DNA from: Listeria grayi DSM 20601
GTDB lineage: Bacteria > Bacillota > Bacilli > Lactobacillales > Listeriaceae
Direction: 5' to 3'
DNA length: 64,000 nucleotides
Assembly (NCBI RefSeq): GCF_000148995.1
Contig: NZ_GL538352.1
Coordinates: forward strand, 806,001-870,000
Every line of letters begins with the position of its first letter. The stretch's first letter is position 1. The notes below the pieces were generated by a model. The model ran no database searches. It saw only the letters and a list, made by a program, of their open reading frames with translations, and had not been told where the DNA came from. Positions 1-10,409 of this stretch are shown one piece after another. A program made the translations under genes and the position numbers.

Positions 1-618
1 GCCAGCGTGGAAGAACCTTATGTAAAAGCAACTGTCATGGTACCGAATGATTATGTCGGTGCTGTAATGGAGCTAGCGCAAAACAAACGTGGAAATTTCA
101 TTACAATGGAATATTTGGATGATATTCGCGTGAGTATTATTTATGAGATCCCATTATCTGAGATCGTCTATGATTTCTTTGATCAGTTAAAATCCAGTAC
201 AAAAGGCTATGCGTCGTTTGATTATGAGCTGATCGGTTATAAAGAAAGCAAGCTAGTCAAAATGGATATTCTCCTTAATGGCGAGAAAGTCGATGCGCTC
301 AGCTTTATCGTTCATCGTGATTTTGCTTATGAGCGCGGCAAGATCATTGTTGAAAAGTTAAAAGAACTTATTCCTCGGCAGCAGTTCGAAGTTCCGATCC
401 AATCCGCGATCGGCACAAAGATCGTTTCGCGTTCGACCATCAAGGCGCTGCGTAAAAACGTCCTTGCAAAATGCTACGGCGGCGATGTTTCCAGAAAACG
501 TAAATTATTAGAAAAACAAAAAGAAGGTAAAAAACGGATGAAATCGATTGGTTCCGTGGAAGTTCCGCAAGAAGCCTTTATGGCGATCTTGAAGATGGAT
601 GATTCCCCTTCCAAATAA
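1..618 (+). CDS. lepA: LepA (elongation factor 4), C-terminal part
   Basis: The reading frame is open from base 1, so this is the last 205 residues of a protein of about 600 whose start lies left of the window. LepA is a ribosome-associated translational GTPase thought to back-translocate or remodel stalled ribosomes. The G domain is outside the window. What remains is the EF-G-like domain V (from [12 protein letters not shown]) and the LepA-specific C-terminal domain, seen in [12 protein letters not shown] and the basic [21 protein letters not shown] segment of the tRNA-facing tail. A terminator-like hairpin follows and hemW is next, the usual Bacillales order. The family assignment is secure. 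Confidence 0.96.
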   Translation, partial: ASVEEPYVKATVMVPNDYVGAVMELAQNKRGNFITMEYLDDIRVSIIYEIPLSEIVYDFFDQLKSSTKGYASFDYELIGYKESKLVKMDILLNGEKVDALSFIVHRDFAYERGKIIVEKLKELIPRQQFEVPIQSAIGTKIVSRSTIKALRKNVLAKCYGGDVSRKRKLLEKQKEGKKRMKSIGSVEVPQEAFMAILKMDDSPSK

Positions 619-627
619 TAAAATGAA

Positions 628-659
628 AAAGAGTTGTCAGCATATACTGGCAGCTCTTT
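628..659 (+). terminator. hairpin after lepA
   Basis: Imperfect inverted repeat AAAGAGTTGTCAG / CTGGCAGCTCTTT with a 6-base loop lies between the lepA stop and the hemW ribosome-binding site. The T run is short, so it may only attenuate read-through into hemW. Confidence 0.6.
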
Positions 660-682
660 ATTAGAAAGAAGGCCTTGTCAAA

Positions 683-1810
683 ATGAGTTCTGTTTATATC
701 CATATCCCATTTTGCGAACATATTTGTTATTATTGCGACTTTAATAAAGTCTTTTTAGAAGGTCAGCCGGTGGATCGTTATGTCGATTTGTTGATCAGAG
801 AAATGGAAATGGTAACAGGAAAGCAAGAATTAGAACCGATCGATACAGTATTTGTAGGTGGAGGGACACCAACGACATTAAATGAAAAACAGCTTGCCCG
901 CTTATGCACAGCTATTCATCGACTTTTGCCACTACGGGAAAACGCGGAGTTTTCCTTTGAAGCAAATCCAGGTGACTTGTCGCTCGAAAAAATCCAGGTT
1001 TTGAAAGACCATGGCGTCAACCGTATCAGTATGGGCGTGCAGAGTTTTAATAATGAGCTGCTAAAAAAAATCGGCCGGATCCATACCACAAAAGATGTGT
1101 ATCAGTCTGTCGATAATCTCCGAAAGATCGGTTTGGATAATGTCAGCATCGATTTGATTTTCAGCTTGCCGACACAAACCTTCGCTGATTTTAAAGATAC
1201 GCTCACGCAAGCACTTGATCTGGATCTACCGCATTATTCTGCCTATTCGCTCATTATCGAGCCAAAAACGATTTTTTATAACTTGATGCAAAAAGGGCAG
1301 TTGATCTTGCCGAAACAAGAAATCGAGGCGAATATGTACGATACCTTAATGAATGAAATGGAAAAACACGGCCGCAGACAATATGAGATCAGCAATTTTG
1401 CTAAACCGGGTTTTGAAAGTAGACACAATATCGTTTACTGGAGCAATGAACATTATTATGGTTTCGGTGCAGGAGCGCACGGTTATCTGGGCGAACAGCG
1501 TTACAGCAATTTTGGACCGATCAAAAAATATATGGAACCGCTCGAAAACGGGGAACTTCCTGTTTTCCAAAGTAGAGTATTGCCGCTCCAAGAGAAAATG
1601 GAAGAGGAGATGTTCCTAGGTTTGCGGAAAGTGGACGGCGTATCAAAAGCGCATTTTTTGCAAAAATTTGGACAGAATTTGAATGATGTCTTCCCGCATG
1701 CAATCGAAAAGACGCTTGCGGAAGGTTTATTATATGAAAATGAGGAGCGGATCGCTCTTACTCGTGACGGTCGTTTTTTAGGAAATAATGTTTTCCAAGA
1801 ATTTATTTGA
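683..1810 (+). CDS. hemW: Radical SAM protein HemW (HemN-like)
   Basis: A 375-residue radical SAM protein. The cluster motif is CEHICYYCDF (Cys-x3-Cys-x2-Cys, residues about 11-18), followed by the glycine-rich VGGGTPT SAM-binding motif and the HemW/HemN C-terminal domain. Such proteins were annotated as oxygen-independent coproporphyrinogen oxidase. The short form next to lepA is now regarded as HemW, a heme-binding protein implicated in heme delivery, and the sequence cannot separate these roles by itself. The ATG is preceded by AAGAAGG at a suitable distance. It sits between lepA and hrcA as in Bacillus. Confidence 0.92.
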   Translation: MSSVYIHIPFCEHICYYCDFNKVFLEGQPVDRYVDLLIREMEMVTGKQELEPIDTVFVGGGTPTTLNEKQLARLCTAIHRLLPLRENAEFSFEANPGDLSLEKIQVLKDHGVNRISMGVQSFNNELLKKIGRIHTTKDVYQSVDNLRKIGLDNVSIDLIFSLPTQTFADFKDTLTQALDLDLPHYSAYSLIIEPKTIFYNLMQKGQLILPKQEIEANMYDTLMNEMEKHGRRQYEISNFAKPGFESRHNIVYWSNEHYYGFGAGAHGYLGEQRYSNFGPIKKYMEPLENGELPVFQSRVLPLQEKMEEEMFLGLRKVDGVSKAHFLQKFGQNLNDVFPHAIEKTLAEGLLYENEERIALTRDGRFLGNNVFQEFI

Positions 1811-1848
1811 CCTTCTTTGACAAAATATAAAAAAACAAGTGTTTTCTG

Positions 1849-1877
1849 TTGACTATCACCATATTGTTTGGTAAATT
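1849..1877 (+). promoter_or_regulatory. SigA promoter of the hrcA-grpE-dnaK operon
   Basis: A -35 box TTGACT (1849-1854) is followed after 17 bases by TAAATT (1872-1877). The CIRCE operator starts 11 bases downstream, so it covers the transcription start region, the usual arrangement for HrcA repression. Confidence 0.8.
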
Positions 1878-1888
1878 AATAATTGTAT

Positions 1889-1915
1889 TTAGCACTTAGA
1901 AGTTCAGAGTGCTAA
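1889..1915 (+). promoter_or_regulatory. CIRCE operator (HrcA binding site)
   Basis: TTAGCACTT, nine bases, then GAGTGCTAA. This fits the CIRCE consensus (TTAGCACTC-N9-GAGTGCTAA) with one mismatch in the left arm. It lies between the promoter and hrcA, so HrcA should repress its own operon until heat stress titrates GroEL. Confidence 0.95.
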
Positions 1916-1932
1916 AAATAGAGGTGATAATC

Positions 1933-2970
1933 ATGTTAACGGAAAGACAGCTGTTGATTTTTCGTGCAATTATTGATCACTTTACCTGGACCGTGCAGCC
2001 AGTAGGTTCCAAAAACTTGATAAAAGAAAAGAATCTGCCGTACAGTTCAGCGACGATTCGCAATGAGATGGGTGTCTTGGAGGAGCATGGTCTGATTGAA
2101 AAGACCCATTCTTCTTCCGGAAGAGTTCCTTCTGAAAAGGGATATCGCTTTTACGTCGATTATTTGTCCCAACCACAAACATTGACTAGCCAAGACAGAC
2201 AGATCATCGGATCTTTGTTTTCCAATGATTACGTGGAAATGGAGCAGCTGATCCAAAATTCAGCTTCGATGTTGTCCAACTTGACACATTATACTTCCAT
2301 TCTGCTAGGACCTGCCACAGCGACGAATCGCCTTAGCGGTTTTCGCTTTGTACCGATCAATCAGCATCAGGCGATGTTGATCTTGATAACGGATCAGGGG
2401 CACGTCGATAATCATTTGGTATCTATCCCGGAAGGCATCTCGTTAAGCGATCTGGAAAAGATGGTCAATATTTTCAATGAACGCTTAGTTGGTGTCCCGG
2501 TCGAACGACTTCGTTCTCAGATACCAGTGGAAGTAACGAAATTGCTTGAAAAACATGTAGCCAATCATGAAAAACTGCTTGGGATACTAGATAACCCTTT
2601 GCAGCAATTTATGCAAAACAAAGTTTATTTTGGCGGAAAGACCAATATGCTCCACCAACCGGAATTCCATGACATCGATAAGGTCCGCGATTTTCTAGGT
2701 TTGTTGGAAGAGGAACAAAACATTTATGAATTGTTTCGCGATATCCCAGACAGCCTGCAAGTGAAGATCGGACGCGAGATCGATAATCGAGTGATGGATG
2801 ATTGTAGCATTATTACGGCTACGTATAAAGTAGGCGGGGAAAGTGTTGGCGGAATCGTTTTGCTTGGCCCTACACATATGGAATACAGCAGGATGATGGG
2901 ACTGGTAGATGTTTTCAGCCGCGATTTGACAAATGTTTTGACGAAACTCTATTTAGAGAACCAAAATTAA
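1933..2970 (+). CDS. hrcA: Heat-inducible transcription repressor HrcA
   Basis: A 345-residue repressor that binds CIRCE and depends on GroEL for activity. The N-terminal winged helix is visible ([16 protein letters not shown], then [20 protein letters not shown] with the [14 protein letters not shown] wing), followed by the GAF-like inserted domain. An in-frame ATG lies 24 bases upstream inside the CIRCE right arm, but the start chosen here has GAGGTGAT at proper spacing and gives the standard MLTERQ N-terminus. It is first gene of the hrcA-grpE-dnaK-dnaJ operon. Confidence 0.97.
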   Translation: MLTERQLLIFRAIIDHFTWTVQPVGSKNLIKEKNLPYSSATIRNEMGVLEEHGLIEKTHSSSGRVPSEKGYRFYVDYLSQPQTLTSQDRQIIGSLFSNDYVEMEQLIQNSASMLSNLTHYTSILLGPATATNRLSGFRFVPINQHQAMLILITDQGHVDNHLVSIPEGISLSDLEKMVNIFNERLVGVPVERLRSQIPVEVTKLLEKHVANHEKLLGILDNPLQQFMQNKVYFGGKTNMLHQPEFHDIDKVRDFLGLLEEEQNIYELFRDIPDSLQVKIGREIDNRVMDDCSIITATYKVGGESVGGIVLLGPTHMEYSRMMGLVDVFSRDLTNVLTKLYLENQN

Positions 2971-3012
2971 GAGAGGACTGGAAGGCGAACGTTTTTCAGG
3001 AGGTGACAAAAA

Positions 3013-3588
3013 GTGTCTGAATCAAAAAACAAGCAAGAAAAAGTAGAAGAAGAAATTGAAAAAGAAGCGCAAGTAGATTTGGAAGAAGTTTTAGCGGAAG
3101 AAGGAGCTACAACTGAAAAAACAGAAACAGATCCATTAAAAGAAGAAATCGAAACGCTCAAAGCACAATTAGAAGAGCAGGAAAATCGCTATCTTCGTCT
3201 GCAAGCGGATTTTGACAATATCAAAAAACGTCATATTGCAGAGCGTGAAGCGATCCAAAAATACCGTTCCCAAAATTTGGCACAAGATCTTTTGCCAGCG
3301 CTTGATGGTTTTGAAAAAGCATTGGCATCTGCTAGTGAAACACCAGAAACAAAAGCACTGCTTACTGGTATGGAAATGGTATATAAACAAATTCTGCAAG
3401 CACTTAAAAATGAGGGGATCGAACCGATCGAAGCGGTCGGCGAACAATTTGATCCTAATTATCACCAAGCAGTGATGCAGGACAGCGATGATAGCGCAGA
3501 AAGCAATAGCGTTACCGCAGAACTTCAAAAAGGTTATAAATTGAAAGATCGGGTTATTCGCCCGTCAATGGTTAAAGTAAATCAGTAA
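3013..3588 (+). CDS. grpE: Nucleotide exchange factor GrpE
   Basis: A 191-residue co-chaperone that releases ADP from DnaK. It starts with GTG behind a strong AGGAGGTGA. The first 55 residues are an acidic, Glu-rich disordered tail, followed by a long coiled coil ([20 protein letters not shown]) and the C-terminal beta domain ending in the family signature [15 protein letters not shown]. dnaK starts 18 bases after its stop, with AGGAGG between. Confidence 0.97.
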   Translation: MSESKNKQEKVEEEIEKEAQVDLEEVLAEEGATTEKTETDPLKEEIETLKAQLEEQENRYLRLQADFDNIKKRHIAEREAIQKYRSQNLAQDLLPALDGFEKALASASETPETKALLTGMEMVYKQILQALKNEGIEPIEAVGEQFDPNYHQAVMQDSDDSAESNSVTAELQKGYKLKDRVIRPSMVKVNQ

Positions 3589-5439
<1,851 letters not shown>

Positions 5440-5461
5440 GTAGTTTGGATGCCTTATCCCC

Positions 5462-5496
5462 AAAAAGTCAAAGTCTATCCTGACTTTGACTTTTTT
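5462..5496 (+). terminator. intra-operon hairpin between dnaK and dnaJ
   Basis: AAAAAGTCAAAGTC / GACTTTGACTTTTTT forms a perfect stem with a short loop and ends in a T run. It looks like a real terminator in the 99-base dnaK-dnaJ gap and could lower dnaJ expression relative to dnaK. Confidence 0.8.
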
Positions 5497-5538
5497 GGCT
5501 GATAATGGAGTAATATCTAGAAGAGGAGTGATGCAGAG

Positions 5539-6678
5539 TTGGCAAAACGTGATTATTACGATGTGCTTGGCGTATCAAAAAGCGCAACCCCAGAAGAAAT
5601 AAAAAAGGCATATCGAAAACTGTCGAAACAATATCATCCAGACATCAATAAAGATGCAGATGCACCTGAGAAATTCAAAGAAATTTCTGAAGCATACGAA
5701 GTGCTTAGCGATGAACAAAAACGCGCCCAATACGACCAATATGGTCATGTCGATCCTAATCAAGGTTTCGGTGGTGGAGGCGGTGGATTCTCCGGCGGCT
5801 TTGGCGGCGGCGGATTCTCTGGATTTGAAGACATTTTTGATACGTTCTTCGGCGGCGGCGGAAGAACGCAAGATCCTAATGCGCCAAGACAAGGAAGCGA
5901 TCTGCAATATCAGATGAATCTGAAATTCAAAGAAGCGATCTTTGGCGCGGAAAAAGAGATTGAGATCCCACGCGAAGAAAACTGCGATACCTGCCATGGT
6001 ACAGGTGCCAAACCAGGTACTCATCCGGAAACATGTAAACATTGTGGTGGTAAAGGTTCCATCAATGTGGAACAAAATACACCGTTTGGTCGTGTAGTTA
6101 ATAAACGAACATGTCCACACTGTCACGGAACAGGGAAAGAAATCAAAGAAAAATGTCCAGATTGTCACGGCAGCGGACGCATCAACAAAAACAAAAAAAT
6201 CAAACTCAAAGTTCCCGCTGGTGTCAACGATGGGCAACAAATGCGCGTAGCTGGTGAGGGCGAAGCTGGTATCAACGGCGGACCAAACGGCGATCTATAT
6301 GTTGTATTTGTGGTAGCGCCAGATGACTTCTTCGAGCGTGATGGGGAAGATATCTATGCAGAAGTACCATTAACATTCGTACAAGCAGCTCTAGGCGATG
6401 AAATCGATGTTCCGACAGTCCATGGCAAAGTCCGCTTGAAGATCCCGGCTGGCACGCAATCAGGAACTACTTTCCGTTTGCGCGGCAAAGGTGTTCCGCA
6501 CTTACGCGGATCCGGGACAGGTGATCAGCATGTCATCGTCAAAGTCATCGTACCGAAGAAATTAGATCAAAAACAAAAAGACATTCTGCGCGAATTTGCT
6601 ACTACGACTGGCGATAAAGTAGACGAGCAGACATCAAGTTTTTTTGATAAAATGAGAAAAGCATTTAAAGGCGAATAA
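5539..6678 (+). CDS. dnaJ: Chaperone DnaJ (Hsp40)
   Basis: A 379-residue type I Hsp40 that loads substrates on DnaK and stimulates its ATPase. It starts with TTG ([12 protein letters not shown]) behind AAGAGGAGTG. Domains in order: J domain with the HPD triad (YHPDINK, about residue 33), a Gly/Phe-rich region at residues 75-105, a zinc domain with four CxxCxGxG-type repeats ([32 protein letters not shown]), then the beta-sandwich substrate domains. All zinc ligands are present. A terminator follows. Confidence 0.97.
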   Translation: MAKRDYYDVLGVSKSATPEEIKKAYRKLSKQYHPDINKDADAPEKFKEISEAYEVLSDEQKRAQYDQYGHVDPNQGFGGGGGGFSGGFGGGGFSGFEDIFDTFFGGGGRTQDPNAPRQGSDLQYQMNLKFKEAIFGAEKEIEIPREENCDTCHGTGAKPGTHPETCKHCGGKGSINVEQNTPFGRVVNKRTCPHCHGTGKEIKEKCPDCHGSGRINKNKKIKLKVPAGVNDGQQMRVAGEGEAGINGGPNGDLYVVFVVAPDDFFERDGEDIYAEVPLTFVQAALGDEIDVPTVHGKVRLKIPAGTQSGTTFRLRGKGVPHLRGSGTGDQHVIVKVIVPKKLDQKQKDILREFATTTGDKVDEQTSSFFDKMRKAFKGE

Positions 6679-6685
6679 AACCAAG

Positions 6686-6742
6686 TGTCCGAAACAGGTA
6701 TATATTGTAAAATCATGCAATAGCTTGTTTCGGGCATTTTTT
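6686..6742 (+). terminator. terminator after dnaJ
   Basis: TGTCCGAAACA pairs with TGTTTCGGGCA across a loop of about 26 bases, followed by T6. It closes the heat-shock operon. prmA starts soon after, so some read-through is possible. Confidence 0.7.
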
Positions 6743-6764
6743 ATTAGAAATGAGGGATCAAAGT

Positions 6765-7706
6765 ATGGATTGGTCAGAAGTGGAAATACATACGATCAAT
6801 GAAGCAGTAGAACCGGTGGCAAATGTGCTTACTGAACATGGAGCGAGCGGTGTTTCGATTGAAGACGTAGCTGATTTTTTCAAAGAACGAGAAGATCGCT
6901 TTGGCGAAATCTACGAACTTGCAAGAGAAGATTATCCAGAAGACGGTGTTATTATCAAAGCATATTTTTTGAAAACATCGGAATTTATCCAGCAGATCCC
7001 TGCTTTGGAAAAAGCGGTGCAGCACCTAGCGACTTTTGATATTCCGCTGGGTGATTTGAAATTTCAAGTGAATGATGTATCCGATGAGGAATGGGCGACG
7101 GCTTGGAAAAAATATTACCATCCAGTTCAAGTAACCGAACAGATCACGATCGTTCCAAGCTGGGAATCATATACACCCTCTGAGCATGAAATCATTATTG
7201 AGCTGGATCCTGGTTTGGCATTCGGTACCGGCACACATCCAACGACACAGCTATGTATCCGGGAATTAGCAACGCAGCTGAAAGGCGGCGAAACCATTTT
7301 AGACGTGGGAACAGGCTCCGGTGTATTGAGTATTGTCAGTGCGAAATTAGGCGCGGAAACAGTCTTAGCAACGGATCTGGATGAAGTCGCTGTGCGTGCA
7401 GCTGCAGAAAATATCGCCCTTAATAATACCGAAAATGTCGTTACAGTGAAACAAAATGATCTTCTTAAGGGCATTGAAGAAGAAGCAGATGTTATTGTGG
7501 CCAATATCCTGGCAGAAGTGATCGTCTTGTTCCCAGAAGATGTCCGCCGACTACTTAAACCGAACGGCCTCTTTATTGCGTCAGGAATCATTAAAGACAA
7601 GGAAGAATTTGTCAAAGAAGCTTTAGTAAAAGCAGGTCTGGAAATCATTGCGACAAAACAACAGGGAGATTGGATCGCGATCATTTCCAAACAAGGAGGG
7701 AACTAA
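6765..7706 (+). CDS. prmA: Ribosomal protein L11 methyltransferase PrmA
   Basis: A 313-residue SAM-dependent enzyme that trimethylates ribosomal protein L11. The N-terminal substrate domain ([10 protein letters not shown]) is followed by the Rossmann methyltransferase core with [13 protein letters not shown] (motif I) and [11 protein letters not shown], where the NPPY-like loop is replaced by the PrmA-type NILA. An ATG lies 15 bases upstream, but GAGGGAT just before the chosen ATG and the family N-terminus favour the later start. Its stop abuts the rsmE start. The dnaJ-prmA-rsmE order is normal for Bacillales. Confidence 0.94.
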   Translation: MDWSEVEIHTINEAVEPVANVLTEHGASGVSIEDVADFFKEREDRFGEIYELAREDYPEDGVIIKAYFLKTSEFIQQIPALEKAVQHLATFDIPLGDLKFQVNDVSDEEWATAWKKYYHPVQVTEQITIVPSWESYTPSEHEIIIELDPGLAFGTGTHPTTQLCIRELATQLKGGETILDVGTGSGVLSIVSAKLGAETVLATDLDEVAVRAAAENIALNNTENVVTVKQNDLLKGIEEEADVIVANILAEVIVLFPEDVRRLLKPNGLFIASGIIKDKEEFVKEALVKAGLEIIATKQQGDWIAIISKQGGN

Positions 7707-8465
7707 ATGCAGCGCTATTTCGTAGATCAAGTGCTGACAACAGACGATGATCCGATTTATATCGAAGCGGCGGATCATCACCACTTGGCAAGAGTCATGC
7801 GAATGACCACCGGTGACCAAGTCTATATCGTTTTTGCCGATAATCAGTTCTGCACGGCAGAAATCGTGTCTGTTTCCGAAGATAAGACACTTTTAAAGTT
7901 GGTCGAATGGCAAACCAATAATCCTGAACTTCCAATCGCGATCACAATTGCCAGCGGGCTCCCAAAAGGAGATAAACTGGAATGGATCGTTCAAAAGGGG
8001 ACAGAGCTAGGCGCAGATTCTTTTATTGCTTTCCCAAGTGACCGTTCGATCGTCAAATGGGATGCCAAAAAAACCGAGAAAAAACGCGAACGTCTACAAA
8101 AAATCGCGAAAGAAGCAGCCGAACAATCGCATCGCGTCCACGTACCAACGATCACTACCCTTGCAAGTGGGAAACAACTTGCTGAAAGGTGCGGGGAGTA
8201 CGACGCGGTCGTCGTAGCATATGAAGAGAGTGCTAAAGCAAATGAAAAAGCTGTACTGGCATCTGTATTTGCGGCGCTGAGACCCGGTATGCGTCTATTA
8301 GTTATTTTTGGACCAGAAGGCGGTATCAGCGAGCAGGAAATCCAACTATTCAAAGCTCAAAAGGCGCATTTTGCCGGGCTCGGGCCACGAATTCTTCGGA
8401 CGGAAACAGCCCCACTTTATCTGCTTGCTGCAGCTTCTTATCAGTTTGAATTAAATAATGAATAA
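7707..8465 (+). CDS. rsmE: 16S rRNA m3U1498 methyltransferase RsmE
   Basis: A 252-residue SPOUT-class enzyme that methylates N3 of U1498 in 16S rRNA. A PUA-like N-terminal domain (MQRYFVDQV, ADHHHLARVMRM) precedes the trefoil-knot methyltransferase core with FGPEGGISEQE and GLGPRILRTETAPLY, both RsmE signatures. It starts directly at the end of prmA behind AAGGAGGG. The next gene, rpsU, has its own promoter. Confidence 0.95.
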   Translation: MQRYFVDQVLTTDDDPIYIEAADHHHLARVMRMTTGDQVYIVFADNQFCTAEIVSVSEDKTLLKLVEWQTNNPELPIAITIASGLPKGDKLEWIVQKGTELGADSFIAFPSDRSIVKWDAKKTEKKRERLQKIAKEAAEQSHRVHVPTITTLASGKQLAERCGEYDAVVVAYEESAKANEKAVLASVFAALRPGMRLLVIFGPEGGISEQEIQLFKAQKAHFAGLGPRILRTETAPLYLLAAASYQFELNNE

Positions 8466-8482
8466 AAGTTAGTGGTTACTTA

Positions 8483-8511
8483 TTGACGCATGAGCAGCTA
8501 TCGTTTATAAT
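8483..8511 (+). promoter_or_regulatory. strong SigA promoter of rpsU
   Basis: TTGACG (8483-8488), 17-base spacer, TATAAT (8506-8511). It is a near-consensus promoter giving an rpsU leader of about 105 bases. Confidence 0.85.
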
Positions 8512-8622
8512 TTTTATTGAGTGAATGCTTATTTGCATTATTACTTCAAAGTCAAATACTTTGAAACTTAAATTATGGATTTTAAGTGAGTGCATATAAG
8601 TGCCGGAGGGAGGGAAAGAGAG

Positions 8623-8796
8623 ATGTCAAAAACAGTAGTTCGTAAAAACGAATCGCTTGAAGATGCTCTTCGTCGCTTTAAACGTACTGTTTCCAAAAGT
8701 GGAACTTTGCAAGAATCCAGAAAGCGCGAATTTTATGAAAAACCAAGCGTAAGACGCAAGAAAAAATCGGAAGCAGCTAGAAAACGTAAATTCTAA
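8623..8796 (+). CDS. rpsU: 30S ribosomal protein S21
   Basis: A 57-residue, very basic small-subunit protein ([18 protein letters not shown], ending in [14 protein letters not shown]) with the usual S21 length and sequence. An in-frame ATG lies 33 bases upstream, but the GGAGGGAGGG ribosome-binding site and the family N-terminus fix the start here. yqeY follows closely and is probably cotranscribed. Confidence 0.97.
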   Translation: MSKTVVRKNESLEDALRRFKRTVSKSGTLQESRKREFYEKPSVRRKKKSEAARKRKF

Positions 8797-8814
8797 TTAA
8801 AGGCGATGATTTCA

Positions 8815-9261
8815 TTGACTTTGCTTGACAAGCTGAATGAAGATATGAAACAGGCAATGCGCAATAAAGAGAAAGAAAAACTTTCCGTTATTCGTATGTT
8901 GAAAGCCGCTTTACAAAATGAAGCGATTCATCAAGGAAAGAAAGAACTTTCGCCTGAAGATGAAGTGAACGTCCTTGCAAAAGAACTGAAGCAACGTCGC
9001 GACTCTGTTACAGAGTATGATAAAGCAGGTCGTACGGATCTTTCCGATAAAGTACGCGATGAAATCAAGATTGCGATGGACTATGCGCCAAAACAATTAA
9101 CCGCTGAAGAAGTTGAAGATATTGTAAAAGCGAGTATAAATGAAGTTGGAGCAACATCTAAAGCTGACTTTGGTAAGGTTATGAGTAACATCATGCCGAA
9201 AGTCAAAGGCAAAGCCGATGGATCGATTGTCAACCAGCTTGTTAAAAAATATCTTTCATGA
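8815..9261 (+). CDS. yqeY: GatB/YqeY domain protein
   Basis: About 148 residues of the YqeY family, related to the C-terminal tRNA-binding domain of the amidotransferase subunit GatB. Its exact function is not established. Visible features are the helical N-terminal half (LLDKLNEDMKQAMRNKEKEK) and the C-terminal GatB-like domain (TSKADFGKVMSNIMPKVKGKADG). I place the start at TTG 8815 because TAAAGG lies only 2 bases before the ATG at 8806 and because the family begins M-S/T-L-L. The ATG at 8806 remains possible and adds three residues. The rpsU-yqeY-phoH order is conserved in Bacillales. Confidence 0.9.
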   Translation: MTLLDKLNEDMKQAMRNKEKEKLSVIRMLKAALQNEAIHQGKKELSPEDEVNVLAKELKQRRDSVTEYDKAGRTDLSDKVRDEIKIAMDYAPKQLTAEEVEDIVKASINEVGATSKADFGKVMSNIMPKVKGKADGSIVNQLVKKYLS

Positions 9262-9263
9262 GA

Positions 9264-9299
9264 AAAATACCTGTCTCCTTGGAGATGGGTATTTTTTTG
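9264..9299 (+). terminator. terminator after yqeY
   Basis: AAAATACCTGTCTCC / GGAGATGGGTATTTTTTT, stem of about 13 pairs with T7. It is a clear Rho-independent terminator. Confidence 0.9.
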
Positions 9300-9381
9300 T
9301 ATAAATAAGGAAGGAATACCTAATTTTTTTAAAATAGATTGAGATTGTCAGGCTATATTTTTCAACAAACCGCTTTTCGTG

Positions 9382-9387
9382 TATAAT
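9382..9387 (+). promoter_or_regulatory. -10 box of the phoH operon promoter
   Basis: A perfect TATAAT lies 38 bases before phoH, after the yqeY terminator. The -35 is poor (TTTTCA at 9359-9364, spacer 17). Confidence 0.6.
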
Positions 9388-9425
9388 AGAAAGCGAATAA
9401 AGAGAATGTACAAAGGGGTTAGACA

Positions 9426-10382
9426 ATGCAAAATGAAAATTATAAAGAAGTTGTCAAACTAGAAGCCCAAATAGATGCAAGGGATTTATTTGGCAATAAT
9501 GATAGTCACCTGCAGATCATGGAAGAAGCGCTCGATATCCAGCTGGTTACACGTGGTGAAGAAATCAGCATCCAAGGCGAAGAAGGAAATGTGCGCTTAG
9601 CAAAAGAGATCTGGCAAATGTGCATCAATCTGCTGAAAAGCGGCGTCCATATTGATGGCAGAGATATTGCTCAAGCGATCAAAATGGCGAAAAACGGCAC
9701 ATTAGAATATTTCCCCGCTATTTTCTCAGAAGAGATCACGAAAACGACCAAAGGCAAACCGATTCGTCCAAAAACATTCGGTCAACGGAATTATGTCCAA
9801 AAAGTACGGAGTCATGATGTCGTTTTCGGAATCGGCCCTGCCGGAACAGGAAAAACGTATCTAGCAGTCGTGATGGCGGTAGAAGCATGGCGAAAAGGAA
9901 ATGTGAGTAAAATCATTTTGACCAGACCAGCAGTTGAAGCAGGCGAAAATCTCGGTTTTTTACCTGGTGATCTGAAGGAAAAAGTGGATCCCTATCTTCG
10001 TCCCGTTTATGACGCACTTTATGACATCTTAGGAATGGAACATACGACAAGACTGATGGATCGCGGCATTATTGAGATCGCTCCGCTTGCCTATATGCGT
10101 GGTCGGACACTCGATAATGCATTTGTCATTCTCGATGAAGCTCAAAATACTACGATCGCCCAAATGAAAATGTTCCTAACACGACTTGGTTATGAATCCA
10201 AAATGATCGTCAATGGCGACAGTACCCAGATCGATCTGCCTAAAGGAGCTACTAGCGGACTTGTGGATGCAGAACGCGTCTTACAAGGCATCAGAGGCAT
10301 TAGTTTCGTTTACTTTGAACATACAGACGTTGTACGCCATCCGGTGGTTGCAGAAATCATCAAGGCATATGAAAAGCAGTAA
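9426..10382 (+). CDS. phoH: PhoH-like ATPase
   Basis: A 318-residue P-loop ATPase of the PhoH/YqfB group. Walker A is GIGPAGTGKTYLAV (about residue 140) and Walker B is AFVILDEAQN. The N-terminal third carries a KH-like segment typical of the long form. Its role is probably in RNA metabolism, as it is encoded next to the rRNA endonuclease gene ybeY in most bacteria, but the substrate is not known. AAAGGGG precedes the ATG. It heads a probable operon phoH-pgpH-ybeY-dgkA-era. Confidence 0.93.
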   Translation: MQNENYKEVVKLEAQIDARDLFGNNDSHLQIMEEALDIQLVTRGEEISIQGEEGNVRLAKEIWQMCINLLKSGVHIDGRDIAQAIKMAKNGTLEYFPAIFSEEITKTTKGKPIRPKTFGQRNYVQKVRSHDVVFGIGPAGTGKTYLAVVMAVEAWRKGNVSKIILTRPAVEAGENLGFLPGDLKEKVDPYLRPVYDALYDILGMEHTTRLMDRGIIEIAPLAYMRGRTLDNAFVILDEAQNTTIAQMKMFLTRLGYESKMIVNGDSTQIDLPKGATSGLVDAERVLQGIRGISFVYFEHTDVVRHPVVAEIIKAYEKQ

Positions 10383-10409
10383 TCAAAAGATAAGGGAAGG
10401 AGTGGCTTT

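Noticed and set aside
5575-6240. Minus-strand open frame of 221 codons opposite dnaJ
   Set aside because: It is an antisense shadow of the Gly-rich and Cys-rich dnaJ coding sequence, with low-complexity Phe/Cys translation and no ribosome-binding site.
7127-7690. Minus-strand open frame of 187 codons opposite prmA
   Set aside because: It is an antisense shadow with Ser/Thr-rich composition and no homology; prmA is certain.
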